A stretch of 64,000 nucleotides of DNA, taken from the NCBI GenBank assembly GCA_017432565.1, contig JAFRIW010000042.1:1-64000 (forward strand), given 5' to 3'. This document shows, piece after piece, positions 18,182 to 28,280 of this stretch. Below the pieces are notes generated by a model, which worked only from the letters and a program-made list of their open reading frames with translations, was not told the DNA's origin and ran no database searches. The position numbers and the translations under genes were made by a program. Positions within the stretch are counted from its first letter, which is position 1; each line of letters starts with the position of its first letter. The DNA comes from Lachnospiraceae bacterium (GTDB taxonomy: Bacteria; Bacillota; Clostridia; Lachnospirales; Lachnospiraceae).

Positions 18182-19918
18182 ATGCAGAGCGGCTCCTTAA
18201 CTTTTCCCATATTGTTTGCAGCCGTTATCGCGCTGCTTGCTCTGATCGGCCTGCGTCAGCGAAAAGAAGCGGATGCAAAGCTGACAAAAGCACTGACGGA
18301 TTCCTTCGGCAGGAATCCGGATGAGCCGGGTTATGCCCTGAAAAGCATGACTGCGGAGCGCTATGCGCAGGTTCCGGCTTATTATCTGCATCACCCGGCA
18401 GCTTTTCAGATTGACGATATCACCTGGAACGATCTGGAGATGGACCGGATCTATCAGCGGATCAACCAGTGTATGTGCGCCGCGGGCGAAGAGTACCTTT
18501 ACTATCTGCTCCGCACGCCGGCAGGCCGCAGCACTGACCTGGCCTATACGGAAAAACAGCTGTCTTTTGCCTCGGAAGATGCGGATTCCCGCTTAAAGCT
18601 TCAGAAGCTTCTGCATGGCATTTCCACGCCCGGAAAATACTCTCTGTACCAGTATCTGGATCTGCTGGACGCTCTGCCGGAGCAGTCGGCGCTCATCCAT
18701 ATTGTGCTGGATGTGCTGCTGATCCTGTCATTTATTGTCATGATTACGGCCGGCGGCTTCGGTGTCCTGTTTTTCATCGCGATGCTGGCGGTCAATGTCG
18801 TGACTTATTTCCGGCAGAAGGCAGCCGTCGAGCCATATCTGGTTTCGTTTTCCTATCTGCTGCGCATGGTCCGGGCCGCCGGGCCTGTCTCGGAAGTGCC
18901 GGTACAGGCTTTTTCCGATGAACTGAGCCGCCTTTCACAGCTGCACAGGAGCTTCGGCGGTTTCACGAGGGGCGCGTGGCTTCTGGTCCGGAGCGGGGAA
19001 GGGAGCGGGAATCCGCTGGATATTCTGCTCGACTACGTCCGGATTGTGTTTCATCTGGACCTGATCAAATATGCCCGGATGCTGCGGGAGGTAAAAAACC
19101 GCGGCAGAGATTTCGATGAAATGGTGACTATTCTCGGCCGGCTGGATGCCGCCATCAGTATTGCTTCTTTCCGGAGCAGCCTGAAAAACGGCTTCTGTAT
19201 CCCCGAGACCGCCGAGTATGCGGAAGGGAAGGCACCGATGCGGTTTGAGGCAGACGGACTGTATCATCCGCTGATTCCGGAGCCCGTGAAGAATTCCATC
19301 CGGGCGGACCGCTGTGTGCTGCTGACCGGCTCCAACGCTTCCGGCAAATCGACCTTCCTGAAGGCGTCCGCACTGGCCGTGCTGCTCGGAGAGACCATCG
19401 GGACAGTCTGTGCCGGTTCCTGCCGGTTCACCTTCTTCCGGGTCTGTTCCTCCATGGCCCTGCGCGACAATCTGCAGGGGAGCGAGAGTTATTTCATCGT
19501 GGAAATCAAATCGCTGAAACGGATTCTGGACGCGTCCGGAGAAGAAAATGCCGCCCCGGTGCTGGCCTTCGTGGACGAAGTGCTGCGGGGCACCAATACG
19601 GTCGAGCGGATTTCCGCGGGCGCGGAAGTGCTGCGGGGCTTTTCGGAAAACGGCATTCTGTGCTTTGCGGCTACACATGATCTGGAGCTGACTGAGCTGC
19701 TTGCGGACTGCTATGACAATTATCACTTCCGTGAGGAAGTCCGGGGAGAGGACATTTTCTTCCCGTATCTGCTGATGCCCGGAAAGGCCACGACACGCAA
19801 TGCCATTCTGCTTCTTAAGACCATCGGCTATGACGACGGAATCGTAAACCGGGCCGCCGAAAGAGCCGCAGGATTTATCGAAACCGGCAAATGGAGTACA
19901 ATCGATGCTGAAAAATGA
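18182..19918 (+). CDS. membrane-anchored MutS-like ATPase
   Basis: A 578-residue protein with a MutS-type ATPase domain but no mismatch-recognition domain. One membrane segment lies at about 5-25 ([19 protein letters not shown]) and a hydrophobic pair at about 170-210. The ATPase domain (about 380-560) has Walker [11 protein letters not shown], the MutS-type [20 protein letters not shown], Walker [18 protein letters not shown] and the histidine switch [10 protein letters not shown]. Clostridia carry such proteins beside true MutS; this window also encodes a full-length mutS. Function is unknown. The 3' end overlaps rnhA by 14 bases. Confidence 0.85.
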   Translation: MQSGSLTFPILFAAVIALLALIGLRQRKEADAKLTKALTDSFGRNPDEPGYALKSMTAERYAQVPAYYLHHPAAFQIDDITWNDLEMDRIYQRINQCMCAAGEEYLYYLLRTPAGRSTDLAYTEKQLSFASEDADSRLKLQKLLHGISTPGKYSLYQYLDLLDALPEQSALIHIVLDVLLILSFIVMITAGGFGVLFFIAMLAVNVVTYFRQKAAVEPYLVSFSYLLRMVRAAGPVSEVPVQAFSDELSRLSQLHRSFGGFTRGAWLLVRSGEGSGNPLDILLDYVRIVFHLDLIKYARMLREVKNRGRDFDEMVTILGRLDAAISIASFRSSLKNGFCIPETAEYAEGKAPMRFEADGLYHPLIPEPVKNSIRADRCVLLTGSNASGKSTFLKASALAVLLGETIGTVCAGSCRFTFFRVCSSMALRDNLQGSESYFIVEIKSLKRILDASGEENAAPVLAFVDEVLRGTNTVERISAGAEVLRGFSENGILCFAATHDLELTELLADCYDNYHFREEVRGEDIFFPYLLMPGKATTRNAILLLKTIGYDDGIVNRAAERAAGFIETGKWSTIDAEK

Positions 19919-20414
19919 CAGGCCGTATGTAAAGATTTTTTCGGACGGGTCCGCCCGGGGCAATCCGGAGGGGCCGGGCGGTTACGGCGCCATTCTCCAG
20001 TACACGGACTCCGCCGGAAATCTTCATGAGCGGGAGTATTCGGAAGGTTTTGCCGTCACCTCCAACAACCGGATGGAGCTCTTGGGTGCCATCGTCGCAC
20101 TCGAGGCGCTGAACCGTCCGTGCCGTGTGGATCTTTATTCGGACTCCCAGTATCTGGTCCGGGCGTTCAATGACCACTGGATCGATCACTGGCAGGCAAA
20201 CGGCTGGAAGACCAGCGGAAAGGATCCGGTGAAGAACCGCGATCTGTGGGAGAGGCTTCTTGAGGCTCTCGCACCGCACGAGGTGACCTTCCACTGGGTG
20301 AAGGGCCACAACGGCCACCCGGAGAACGAGCGCTGCGACAGGCTTGCAACACAGGCGGCCGATGCGCTAAAATCCGTTCAGACACAGAACAGAGCAGGAG
20401 TCAGCAATGAATAA
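19905..20414 (+). CDS. rnhA: ribonuclease HI
   Basis: Degrades RNA in RNA-DNA hybrids. The 169 residues carry the four acidic active-site residues: Asp in [17 protein letters not shown], Glu in [13 protein letters not shown], Asp in LYSDSQYLV and Asp in [12 protein letters not shown], with the catalytic His in GHNGHPENE. It overlaps the MutS-like gene upstream and dut downstream (8 bases), so the three are probably one transcript. Confidence 0.95.
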   Translation: MLKNDRPYVKIFSDGSARGNPEGPGGYGAILQYTDSAGNLHEREYSEGFAVTSNNRMELLGAIVALEALNRPCRVDLYSDSQYLVRAFNDHWIDHWQANGWKTSGKDPVKNRDLWERLLEALAPHEVTFHWVKGHNGHPENERCDRLATQAADALKSVQTQNRAGVSNE

Positions 20415-20856
20415 AACTCAGGCACAGGAAATCCTGATTCACTATTTCTCGGATGAGGCTGAGCGCCTGCATCCGATCGCGGGAAAATCCGACTGGATTG
20501 ATCTGCGCGCGGCGCAGGATGTCACACTGAAGCAGGGTGATTTTGCCATGATTCCCCTCGGCGTCGCAATGAAACTCCCGGACGGCTATGAGGCACATCT
20601 GGTTCCGCGCAGTTCGACTTTTAAAAACTTCGGGATCATTCAGACCAATCATATGGGCGTGATTGATCAGTCTTACTGCGGCGACCACGATGAATGGAAA
20701 ATGCCTGTCCTGGCCATGCGCGACACGGTGATCCGGAAAGGAGACCGGATCTGTCAGTTCCGGATCATGGAAAAGCAGCCGGAGCTGATCTTTACGGAGG
20801 TTGAGCACCTGACGGCGCCGGACCGCGGCGGGTTCGGCAGCACCGGCAAACAATAA
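20407..20856 (+). CDS. dut: dUTP diphosphatase
   Basis: Hydrolyses dUTP to dUMP, keeping uracil out of DNA. The 149 residues contain the five trimeric dUTPase motifs in order: [36 protein letters not shown] (catalytic Asp), [10 protein letters not shown] and the C-terminal DRGGFGSTG arm. Motif III has a longer insert (CGDHDEWK) than the compact bacterial form. The gene overlaps rnhA. Confidence 0.94.
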   Translation: MNKTQAQEILIHYFSDEAERLHPIAGKSDWIDLRAAQDVTLKQGDFAMIPLGVAMKLPDGYEAHLVPRSSTFKNFGIIQTNHMGVIDQSYCGDHDEWKMPVLAMRDTVIRKGDRICQFRIMEKQPELIFTEVEHLTAPDRGGFGSTGKQ

Positions 20857-20891
20857 TCAGTAAATTTTAAGAGTCAAAGGAGATCTATATC

Positions 20892-22367
20892 ATGAAAATT
20901 CGTACACGCTACGCACCTTCCCCGACCGGAAGAATGCATGTGGGCAATCTGCGGACAGCCCTCTATGCTTATCTGATCGCCAAGCACGAGGACGGCGATT
21001 TCCTGCTTCGGATCGAGGATACCGATCAGGAGCGTTATGTGGAAGGCGCCGTCGAGATCATCAACCGGACGTTGGAGCAGACCGGCCTGATTCCGGATGA
21101 GAGCCCGGACAAGCCCGGCAGCGTCGGCCCTTATGTGCAGAGTGAGCGCCAGGCGTGCGGCATCTATATGGAGTACGCCAGACAGCTCATCGAGCGGCAT
21201 GAGGCGTATTACTGCTTCTGCACACCGGAGCGGCTGGCCGGCCTGAAGCAGACCATCACCGTGGACGGCGAGACCAAGGAGATCAGTGTCTATGACAAGC
21301 ACTGCCTGCACCTGTCTCAGGAAGAGATCGACGAGAAGCTCGCCTCCGGCATCCCCTATGTCATCCGCCAGAACAATCCGACCGAGGGCACGACGACGTT
21401 TCATGATGAGCTGTACGGGGATGTGACCGTCGAGAACCGTGAGCTGGATGATATGATCCTGATCAAATCGGACGGTTACCCGACTTATAATTTTGCCAAC
21501 GTCGTGGATGATCACCTGATGGGCATTACGCACGTGGTCCGCGGAAATGAGTACATTTCCTCCTCGCCCAAGTACAACCGGCTGTATGAGGCATTCGGAT
21601 GGGAAATTCCGGCTTATATCCACTGCCCGCTGATCACGGACGAGGAGCATCACAAGCTCAGCAAGCGGAGCGGCCATTCCTCCTATGAGGATCTGATCGA
21701 GCAGGGCTTCCTTCCGGAAGCTGTGGTCAACTTCATCGCGCTGCTCGGCTGGTCGCCGAAGAGCGACAACGAGATTTTCTCACTGGAAGAGCTGGTCCGC
21801 GAATTTGACTACACACGAATCGGAAAATCGCCGGCGGTCTTTGACTACACGAAGCTGCGCTGGATGAACGGAGAGTATCTAAAGGCCATGGATCCGGAGA
21901 AGTTCTATGAGCTGGCGAAGCCTTATCTTCAGGATGTGATTCACCGGGATCTTGACCTGAAGCGGATCGCCGAGATGGTCCGGACCCGTATCGAGATCTT
22001 CCCGGATATCGCCGGTATGGTGGATTTCTTCGAACAACTGCCGGACTATGATATCAGCCTATACACGCACAAGAAGATGAAGACCGACGCGGCTTCCTCC
22101 CTGAAGGTGCTGAAGGAGCTTGAGCCGCTTCTGCAGGCACAGGAAGATTATTCAAACGATGCACTGTTTTCGGCGCTGAGTGCTTTTGCACAGGAGAAGG
22201 GGTATAAGAACGGCTATGTTCTGTGGCCGCTGAGAACAGCTGCGTCCGGAAAGAGCGTCACGCCCGCCGGCGCGACGGAAATCATGGAGATTCTCGGGAA
22301 AGAAGAGACCCTGAGAAGAATCCGTACCGGCATCGAAAAGCTGGAGGCTGCTTCTGCAGACGCCTGA
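20892..22367 (+). CDS. gltX: glutamyl-tRNA synthetase
   Basis: Charges tRNA-Glu (and possibly tRNA-Gln) with glutamate. The 491 residues have the class I signatures: [19 protein letters not shown] (HIGH-type HVGN) near the N-terminus and [10 protein letters not shown] (KMSKS-type) near residue 255. The catalytic body continues to about 330 and the anticodon-binding helices follow. An AAAGGAG site precedes the ATG. The 3' end is overlapped by the helicase gene. No gatCAB is visible, so discrimination between Glu and Gln tRNA cannot be judged. Confidence 0.95.
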   Translation: MKIRTRYAPSPTGRMHVGNLRTALYAYLIAKHEDGDFLLRIEDTDQERYVEGAVEIINRTLEQTGLIPDESPDKPGSVGPYVQSERQACGIYMEYARQLIERHEAYYCFCTPERLAGLKQTITVDGETKEISVYDKHCLHLSQEEIDEKLASGIPYVIRQNNPTEGTTTFHDELYGDVTVENRELDDMILIKSDGYPTYNFANVVDDHLMGITHVVRGNEYISSSPKYNRLYEAFGWEIPAYIHCPLITDEEHHKLSKRSGHSSYEDLIEQGFLPEAVVNFIALLGWSPKSDNEIFSLEELVREFDYTRIGKSPAVFDYTKLRWMNGEYLKAMDPEKFYELAKPYLQDVIHRDLDLKRIAEMVRTRIEIFPDIAGMVDFFEQLPDYDISLYTHKKMKTDAASSLKVLKELEPLLQAQEDYSNDALFSALSAFAQEKGYKNGYVLWPLRTAASGKSVTPAGATEIMEILGKEETLRRIRTGIEKLEAASADA

Positions 22368-24198
22368 GCAGGCCTCCTTTCAGGCTGATTCCGCTCAGCT
22401 TGAGGCAATCTGTCATGTAACCGGGCCGTGCCGCGTGCTGGCCGGCCCGGGAAGCGGAAAAACCCACGTCATGATCCGCCGCATTCTGAATCTGATCCGG
22501 AATGCGGATGTTCCCCCTTCTCAGATCCTCTCAGTTACCTTTTCAAGAGCCGCCGCGCTGCAGATGCAGCAGCGGTTTTATTCGCTGTGCCGCAGTCCGG
22601 TCACGTTCAGCACACTGCACGCGCTCTGCTATCAGATTCTCCGGGAAGAATCGGGCTTTCGCCGCAGTGTCATCGGCAGTGCGGAAAAAAGTGCGCTTCT
22701 CAGACACCTCGCCGCGGACTGCTGTTCACCGGAGGAACTAAATGCCCCCGATCTGATCCAGGATCTTTCCTTTTATCTGGGAAGGCAGAAGGAGAGCGGG
22801 CAGATCCCGCCGTTTCTTCCGGTCTCGGAGAAGTCCTTTCAGGGCGTGCGGGAAGGCTATGAGCGGTGGATGCGCGAAAACGGGAAAATCGACTTTTCGG
22901 ATATGATCACGGACGCGGCCGGACTTCTGAAGGATCACCCCGGAATCCTCCTGAAATGGCAGAAGCGCTTTTCTTATTTTCTGGTCGATGAATTCCAGGA
23001 TCTCTCGGATCTACAGTATGAACTGATCCGCCGTCTTTCGCGGCACACAGACAATCTCTTTGTCGTCGGGGACGACGACCAGTCCATCTATGCCTTCCGC
23101 GGCGCATCGCCTTCCGTCCTGCAGCGTTTTGCGCAGGATTATCCGGGGTGCAGAGATGTGCATCTGATTATCAATTACCGCTGTGCGGAGCAGATCCGGA
23201 AAGCGGCCGACCGGGTGATCCGGGAAAATAAAATGAGGATTCCCAAGAAAAGCAGGGCTTACCGCGGGGGAGGCCGGACGCAGCTGCAGGGCTTCGTCTC
23301 CGAGAAGGAGGAGCTTGCCTTTCTTGCGGCACAGCTGAAAAAGCTCAGCCCGGCGCAGCTGGATCAGACTGCCGTCATTGTCCGCACGCGGGTGCTGAGA
23401 GAATACTTCCAGCGAAGTCTTGGTGAAAAAGGCATCGCCTGCCGCGGCGCATCCTGGGAGAGAAGCAGTGCGGGAGCCGAAGTGCTCGGGGATATCAAAG
23501 CCTATTTCCGGTTCGCCGCAGCGTGCGGACAGGGCGGAGCAAGACAGGACTTTTACCGGATCATGAACCGGCCGGAGCGCTATCTGACAAGAGACCTGGC
23601 ACCTGAGCCGGCGGTCACCGAAGCATCTGTGCTGCGGCACGCGGGCAGACGGAGCGAAACCGTGCGGACGGCGCGGGAGCTGTTCGGGGATCTGAAAGCG
23701 CTGCGGCAGATGAAGCCCGAAAGCGGGCTGAAGTACCTGATGAACACCATGGGGTACCGGGAATACCTGCAGGAAGCCGGCGGAAAGGACTCCCGGGAGC
23801 CTCTGAGCGGGCAGCTGTATGAGGAACTGATGCGGGCGGCGGCTGCCTGTCCGCGTCCGGATCAGTTTGTCCGCTATCTGGAAGGGGCGGAAAACCTGCC
23901 GCAGAAGACGCGGCAGCCGGAGCAGGAGAAGACGCAGGACCACGGCGTTCATGTTCTGACGATGCACGCCTCCAAAGGACTTGAGTATGACCGGGTCTTT
24001 CTGCCGGAGCTGAATGAGGGAATCATTCCCGGCCGCAGAACCGCTTCTTCGCAGGAAGGAGAAGAGGAAGAGCGCCGTCTTTTCTATGTCGCCATGACAA
24101 GGGCGCGGAAGGAACTGAAGCTGTATTATATTTCCGGAACGCCGCAGAATACGCGCGCCGTCAGCCGGTTCCTTCTTCCGCTGATGCCCATGAAATAA
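22354..24198 (+). CDS. UvrD/PcrA-type superfamily 1 helicase, probable CTG start
   Basis: A 3'-5' DNA helicase of the UvrD/Rep family, here about 614 residues, shorter than PcrA. Motifs are the Q-motif segment [19 protein letters not shown], Walker [19 protein letters not shown] (Walker B), [34 protein letters not shown] and [12 protein letters not shown]. The Q motif lies upstream of the first ATG/GTG/TTG (GTG 22435, which falls inside the Walker A strand). The frame is open back to a stop at 22312-22314 and contains no standard start. CTG 22354 lies 6 bases after GGAGG (22343-22347), so it is the best start. It overlaps gltX by 14 bases. Confidence 0.85.
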   Translation: MQTPEQASFQADSAQLEAICHVTGPCRVLAGPGSGKTHVMIRRILNLIRNADVPPSQILSVTFSRAAALQMQQRFYSLCRSPVTFSTLHALCYQILREESGFRRSVIGSAEKSALLRHLAADCCSPEELNAPDLIQDLSFYLGRQKESGQIPPFLPVSEKSFQGVREGYERWMRENGKIDFSDMITDAAGLLKDHPGILLKWQKRFSYFLVDEFQDLSDLQYELIRRLSRHTDNLFVVGDDDQSIYAFRGASPSVLQRFAQDYPGCRDVHLIINYRCAEQIRKAADRVIRENKMRIPKKSRAYRGGGRTQLQGFVSEKEELAFLAAQLKKLSPAQLDQTAVIVRTRVLREYFQRSLGEKGIACRGASWERSSAGAEVLGDIKAYFRFAAACGQGGARQDFYRIMNRPERYLTRDLAPEPAVTEASVLRHAGRRSETVRTARELFGDLKALRQMKPESGLKYLMNTMGYREYLQEAGGKDSREPLSGQLYEELMRAAAACPRPDQFVRYLEGAENLPQKTRQPEQEKTQDHGVHVLTMHASKGLEYDRVFLPELNEGIIPGRRTASSQEGEEEERRLFYVAMTRARKELKLYYISGTPQNTRAVSRFLLPLMPMK

Positions 24199-24325
24199 GG
24201 CACCGGACCACCTGACAAAATGCGGGTCCGACCCCCTTCGTTCGTTTGTATCTTTGACGTCATTGTGATAAAATTTCTTATATATGCGCAAAAACAAAAA
24301 CATGTAAGAACAGGGGTGAAAATAT
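24199..24325 (+). promoter_or_regulatory. intergenic region with probable promoter for the GH13-like gene
   Basis: After the helicase stop there is an imperfect inverted repeat, CGGACC (near 24204) with GGTCCG (near 24226), which may weakly terminate. An AT-rich segment follows with TTGACG near 24255 and TTATAT/TATATA about 18-19 bases on. A GGGGTG ribosome site precedes the ATG at 24326. The exact -35/-10 pairing is ambiguous. Confidence 0.35.
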
Positions 24326-26323
24326 ATGTCTGAAAAATTTATTGCACAGATCTCACCTGCATATGATCTGCAGCCCGGAACACGGGTCCTGCCTGAAGGC
24401 GTCGTCTTCAGCGTGGTCCTCAGAGACTGCAGTGAGTGCGGCCTGATTCTTTATCATCTGCCTGAATTAAAGCCGGTCCGGATCCCCTTTGAGGACGAAT
24501 ACCGCATCGGCAGTCTGTACTCGGTGCTGGTCCGTGATATTAATCCGAGAGAGTGGGCTTACCGCTATTATCGCGATGATTACGAGTTTGTCGACTCCTG
24601 TGCGCGGGAGCTGATGCGCGTGAAAACCGGCGATACACAGGCCCTCTACGGCAAGCTTTTCCCCATTCCGGAGTGCAGTGCACTTCCGGCGCCCGCTCTG
24701 CCGGAAATGCTCTGGCAGGACGAAGTTCTTTACTGCCTGCATGTCAAAGGCTTTACCGCCTCCAGGACATCCCGCGTAAAGAAGAAGGGAACCTTTGCAG
24801 GTCTGACGGAAAAGATCCCGCATCTGGTCCGTCTGGGCGTGACAGCGGTTGAGCTGCTTCCTCTCTATGAACTGCGGCCTGAAAGCTGCACCACCGGAAA
24901 GGTGAAGTCCCGCCGGCTGAAGCCCGAGACAGAGACAGAGCGCCCCAACTACTGGAACTTCGGCGAAGGGTGCTATTTTGCCCCCAAGGCCTCTTATTCA
25001 GACGGAACATCCCCGTCCGATGAGCTGTACCGCATGATTGAGAAGCTTCACGAAGCCGGCATCCGCGTCTATATGCAGCTTTATTTCCCGGGGACTGTCT
25101 CCATCCAGACTGCGCTGGAAGCGGCCCGGTTCTATAAGCTGAACTATCACGTGGACGGCTTCCACCTGAAGGGAGACGACGCATCCCTCAAGCTGATCGC
25201 CTCGGATCCCATCCTGTCTGATTCCGCACTGTTTTACTACAGCTTCCCGTACGCGGAGCTGCAGGAAGTGGACCGCGAGAATCCGGAGAGCGGCATTCCG
25301 TCGGTTTATCACCTCGCGGAGTACAATGACCGGTTCAGCACGCTGCTGCGCCGTTTCGTGAAAAGCGATGATCTGGTGCTGCGGGAATTCATCCAGGAAT
25401 TTGTCCGCGTCGTCCCGGATCACGGCAATGTCCATTACGTGACCAATTACGAGGGCTTCACACTGATGGACCTGGTTTCCTACAACCGAAAGCACAACGA
25501 AGAAAACGGTGAGGACAACCGCGACGGAAATGATTACAACGAGAGCTGGAACTGCGGCGTGGAAGGAAAGAGCAGACGGGGTGTTGTCCGCCAGCTGCGG
25601 CTTCGCCAGATCAAAAACTTCCTCGCGCTCCTGTTTCTGTCACAGGGAACGCCGCTTCTGTACGCCGGCGACGAGATGTGCAATTCCCAGGACGGCAACA
25701 ACAACGCCTATTGTCAGGACAATGAGCTGGGCTGGACCTGCTGGCGCGACACGGCGGACAGCCGCATGATTCTTTCCTTCACGGAACAGATCAGCGCCTT
25801 CAGAGCTTCCCACGGCGTCTTCCGGGCGAAGAAGCCTTTTACCATGACCGATACGCTGGTCTGCGGCTACCCGGACCTTTCCTTCCACGGCAAAGAAGCC
25901 TGGAAGCCGGATTTTGGCGGCTACAATCACACGATCGGACTGCTGCTGTGCGAAAATTACGCGCCTGCCGAAGAGACCTTCGGGGACGATGAGGCAGAGG
26001 AGCAGGAGGGCGTCAGACTCCTGTATCTCGCCGTCAATATGCACTGGCATCCCCAGGAGCTGGGCGTGCCGACACCGCCCGCCGGGACGAAGTGGTATAA
26101 GGTGATGGATACCTTCGAGGAGGAATCCTTCCCCGGAACGCCCGTTCCGATCCGCGATGCGCAGCAGATTCTGGTGCCGGGCAGAACCATTCAGATTCTG
26201 TGCAATCTTCCGGACAAAGGCGGCAGGACAGTGCCGGAGACCGTGAAGAACTCTGCGGCGGAACCCGAAGCGAAGTCCGGAACAGAATCCGATAAAGAGG
26301 ACACAGATGCAGGAAAGAAATAA
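24326..26323 (+). CDS. GH13-fold protein (GlgX/isoamylase-like) lacking catalytic residues
   Basis: A 665-residue homologue of glycogen-debranching or isoamylase-type glycosidases. An N-terminal CBM48-like beta domain (about 10-110), a barrel (about 130-500) and a C-terminal beta domain (about 505-630) are seen. Structural landmarks are intact: LVSYNRKHNEENGEDNRDG (384-401) and GTPLLYAGDEMCNSQDGNNN (441-460). The catalytic positions are not. Region I, normally DVVYNH, reads QLYFPG (251-256). Region II, normally GFRFD, reads GFHLK (278-282), losing the invariant Arg and the nucleophile Asp. Region IV, normally SHDGFTL, reads NYEGFTL (374-380). No region III Glu is apparent. It may be a glucan-binding or regulatory pseudoenzyme. 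It is preceded by its own intergenic region and overlaps the next gene by 17 bases. Confidence 0.8.
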   Translation: MSEKFIAQISPAYDLQPGTRVLPEGVVFSVVLRDCSECGLILYHLPELKPVRIPFEDEYRIGSLYSVLVRDINPREWAYRYYRDDYEFVDSCARELMRVKTGDTQALYGKLFPIPECSALPAPALPEMLWQDEVLYCLHVKGFTASRTSRVKKKGTFAGLTEKIPHLVRLGVTAVELLPLYELRPESCTTGKVKSRRLKPETETERPNYWNFGEGCYFAPKASYSDGTSPSDELYRMIEKLHEAGIRVYMQLYFPGTVSIQTALEAARFYKLNYHVDGFHLKGDDASLKLIASDPILSDSALFYYSFPYAELQEVDRENPESGIPSVYHLAEYNDRFSTLLRRFVKSDDLVLREFIQEFVRVVPDHGNVHYVTNYEGFTLMDLVSYNRKHNEENGEDNRDGNDYNESWNCGVEGKSRRGVVRQLRLRQIKNFLALLFLSQGTPLLYAGDEMCNSQDGNNNAYCQDNELGWTCWRDTADSRMILSFTEQISAFRASHGVFRAKKPFTMTDTLVCGYPDLSFHGKEAWKPDFGGYNHTIGLLLCENYAPAEETFGDDEAEEQEGVRLLYLAVNMHWHPQELGVPTPPAGTKWYKVMDTFEEESFPGTPVPIRDAQQILVPGRTIQILCNLPDKGGRTVPETVKNSAAEPEAKSGTESDKEDTDAGKK

Positions 26324-26897
26324 AACAAGGGCACCTCTGACGGCGGAGAAGACCCTGGCCCATTTTAAGACCATCACGCGCCACAGAATGCTGGTCGCAA
26401 AAGGCTGTTTTGCCGTTGGACTGTATTATCAGGGTCTAACGCATGATTTATCCAAGTATGCGCCGACTGAGTTTCTCGTCGGCGCGCGCTACTATCAGGG
26501 AAACCGCAGCCCGAACAATGCCGAGCGGGAGGCGGAGGGGCTTTCGCGCGCCTGGATTCATCATAAGGGACGCAATCGTCATCACTATGAATACTGGTAC
26601 GATTATCCGACAGACTGGACTTTCATCGATCAGGAGGCCAATCCCTCCGGCACGATCCCGGTCAAGATGCCGGGACGCTATGTCGTGGAGATGTTCATGG
26701 ACCGCATTGCCGCCTGCAAGGTATACCGCGGGAAAGATTACACCGATGCGGATCCGCTTGCGTATTTTTCCAGGAACGCGTCGCACAACAAAATGCATCC
26801 GGAGACAGCTGCTCTGCTGAAAAAGCTTCTTGTCATGCTCGCCGAGGAGGGCGAGGAAAAGACATTCGCTTACATCAGAAGACATCTGGTCCGGTAA
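26307..26897 (+). CDS. DUF5662 family protein
   Basis: Function unknown. The 196-residue protein has the conserved histidine-rich motifs that I associate with DUF5662: YYQGLTHDLSKYAPTEF near residue 45 and WIHHKGRNRHHYEYWYDYP near residue 90. The HD and HHxxxxxHH patterns suggest a metal-binding helical protein, possibly HD-like. That is inference. There is no signal peptide or membrane segment. The start overlaps the GH13-like gene. Confidence 0.75.
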   Translation: MQERNKTRAPLTAEKTLAHFKTITRHRMLVAKGCFAVGLYYQGLTHDLSKYAPTEFLVGARYYQGNRSPNNAEREAEGLSRAWIHHKGRNRHHYEYWYDYPTDWTFIDQEANPSGTIPVKMPGRYVVEMFMDRIAACKVYRGKDYTDADPLAYFSRNASHNKMHPETAALLKKLLVMLAEEGEEKTFAYIRRHLVR

Positions 26898-26915
26898 AAA
26901 GGAGAAGAAAGCAGC

Positions 26916-28250
26916 ATGGTTTTTACAGACAGAAAAGAAACGGCAGAGCGGTTTATCCGCTATGCCTCCATCTGTACACAGTCGGAAGAAAATGTGCCGG
27001 ATACCCCCTCGACAGCCATTCAGCGGGATCTGGCCATACTCTTGTATAGGGAACTGAAGGAGATGGGCGCTTCCGATGTCGTCTACGACGAGGAGAAGTG
27101 CTACGTCTACGCGGAGCTTCCTGCCAACCTGCCGGCGGATGAGGAAACTGCGGCAGCACTTTCCCGCCGCTCAGACACCGCGGGCAAAAGAAGGACGTGC
27201 CTCGCGCCTGTCATCGGTTTTGCCGCGCATATGGATACGTCCAACGCCGTGTCCGCATCGGAGATTCATCCGCGTCTGATTGAAAGCTATGACGGCGGAG
27301 TGATTACCCTGAATGAGCAGGAAGGGATCTGCCTCTCACCGGAAGAATTTCCGGATCTGAAGGATCAGACCGGCGCCATGCTGGTTGTCACGGACGGAAC
27401 CTCGGTCCTCGGAGGCGATGACAAGGCCGGCGTCACGCAGATCATGGAACTGATGCGCTTCTACCTCGCCCACCCCGAATATCCGCACGGGACGGTCCGG
27501 ATCATGTTCACACCGGACGAGGAAGTAGGCAACGGCACACTGAATGCGGACCTGAAGCAGTTTGCCGCCGATTATGCCTACACAGTGGACGGCAGCACGG
27601 TCGGAGAGCTGGAATATGAGAATTTCAATGCGGCCGGCGCCAGACTGATTCTGCACGGTCTCTCCACACATCCCGGGGATGCGAAGGACAAAATGCGCAA
27701 TGCCCTGCAGATGGCCATGGATCTCCACGCACTTCTGCCCGAGGCGGAGCGTCCGGAGCACACGGAAGGCTACGAGGGCTTCTTCCATCTGATCAGCCTG
27801 GAAGGGACCTGCGATGAAGCCCGTATGGAATATATCATCCGGGATCATGACCGGGGCCGTTTTGAGCAGCGCAAGGAGCTGATGCGGGAGGCCGCTCACA
27901 CGATTGAAGCGCGCTGCGGGGAGGGCACTGTCGATCTCATTCTGGAGGACAGCTATTACAATATGGCGGAAAAGATTCTGCCGCACCCCGAACTGATTGA
28001 CATCGCCTCGAAGGCGATCCGGGACGCGGGGCTGACCGTCCGGACACAGCCGATCCGCGGCGGGACGGACGGATGCCGTCTGTCCTTTTCAGGCATTCCG
28101 TGCCCGAATCTGGGCACCGGCGCCTACCATTATCATTCACGCTATGAGTATGTCAGCGTGGACGAGATGGTCCGGGGCGTCGAGGTCCTTGTGCGCATCG
28201 TCGGCACGTTTGCCGGATACCGGCTGAATGATGAGACTGCAGGCGAATAA
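26916..28250 (+). CDS. pepT: peptidase T (tripeptide aminopeptidase)
   Basis: A zinc metallopeptidase (M20 family) that removes N-terminal residues from tripeptides in the cytoplasm. The 444 residues carry the metal-site and catalytic motifs FAAHMDTSNAV, VLGGDDKAGVTQIMEL, FTPDEEVGNGTLNADL, the lid-domain LILHGLSTHPGDAKDKMRN, and GGTDGCRLSFSGIPCPNLGTG near the end. Length is slightly above the usual 410 because of an insert at about 75-100 (EETAAALSRRSDTAGKRR). An AAAAGGAG site lies upstream. Confidence 0.93.
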   Translation: MVFTDRKETAERFIRYASICTQSEENVPDTPSTAIQRDLAILLYRELKEMGASDVVYDEEKCYVYAELPANLPADEETAAALSRRSDTAGKRRTCLAPVIGFAAHMDTSNAVSASEIHPRLIESYDGGVITLNEQEGICLSPEEFPDLKDQTGAMLVVTDGTSVLGGDDKAGVTQIMELMRFYLAHPEYPHGTVRIMFTPDEEVGNGTLNADLKQFAADYAYTVDGSTVGELEYENFNAAGARLILHGLSTHPGDAKDKMRNALQMAMDLHALLPEAERPEHTEGYEGFFHLISLEGTCDEARMEYIIRDHDRGRFEQRKELMREAAHTIEARCGEGTVDLILEDSYYNMAEKILPHPELIDIASKAIRDAGLTVRTQPIRGGTDGCRLSFSGIPCPNLGTGAYHYHSRYEYVSVDEMVRGVEVLVRIVGTFAGYRLNDETAGE

Positions 28251-28280
28251 GCGTCTGCGGCGCCTGAATGAAAGGGTATT

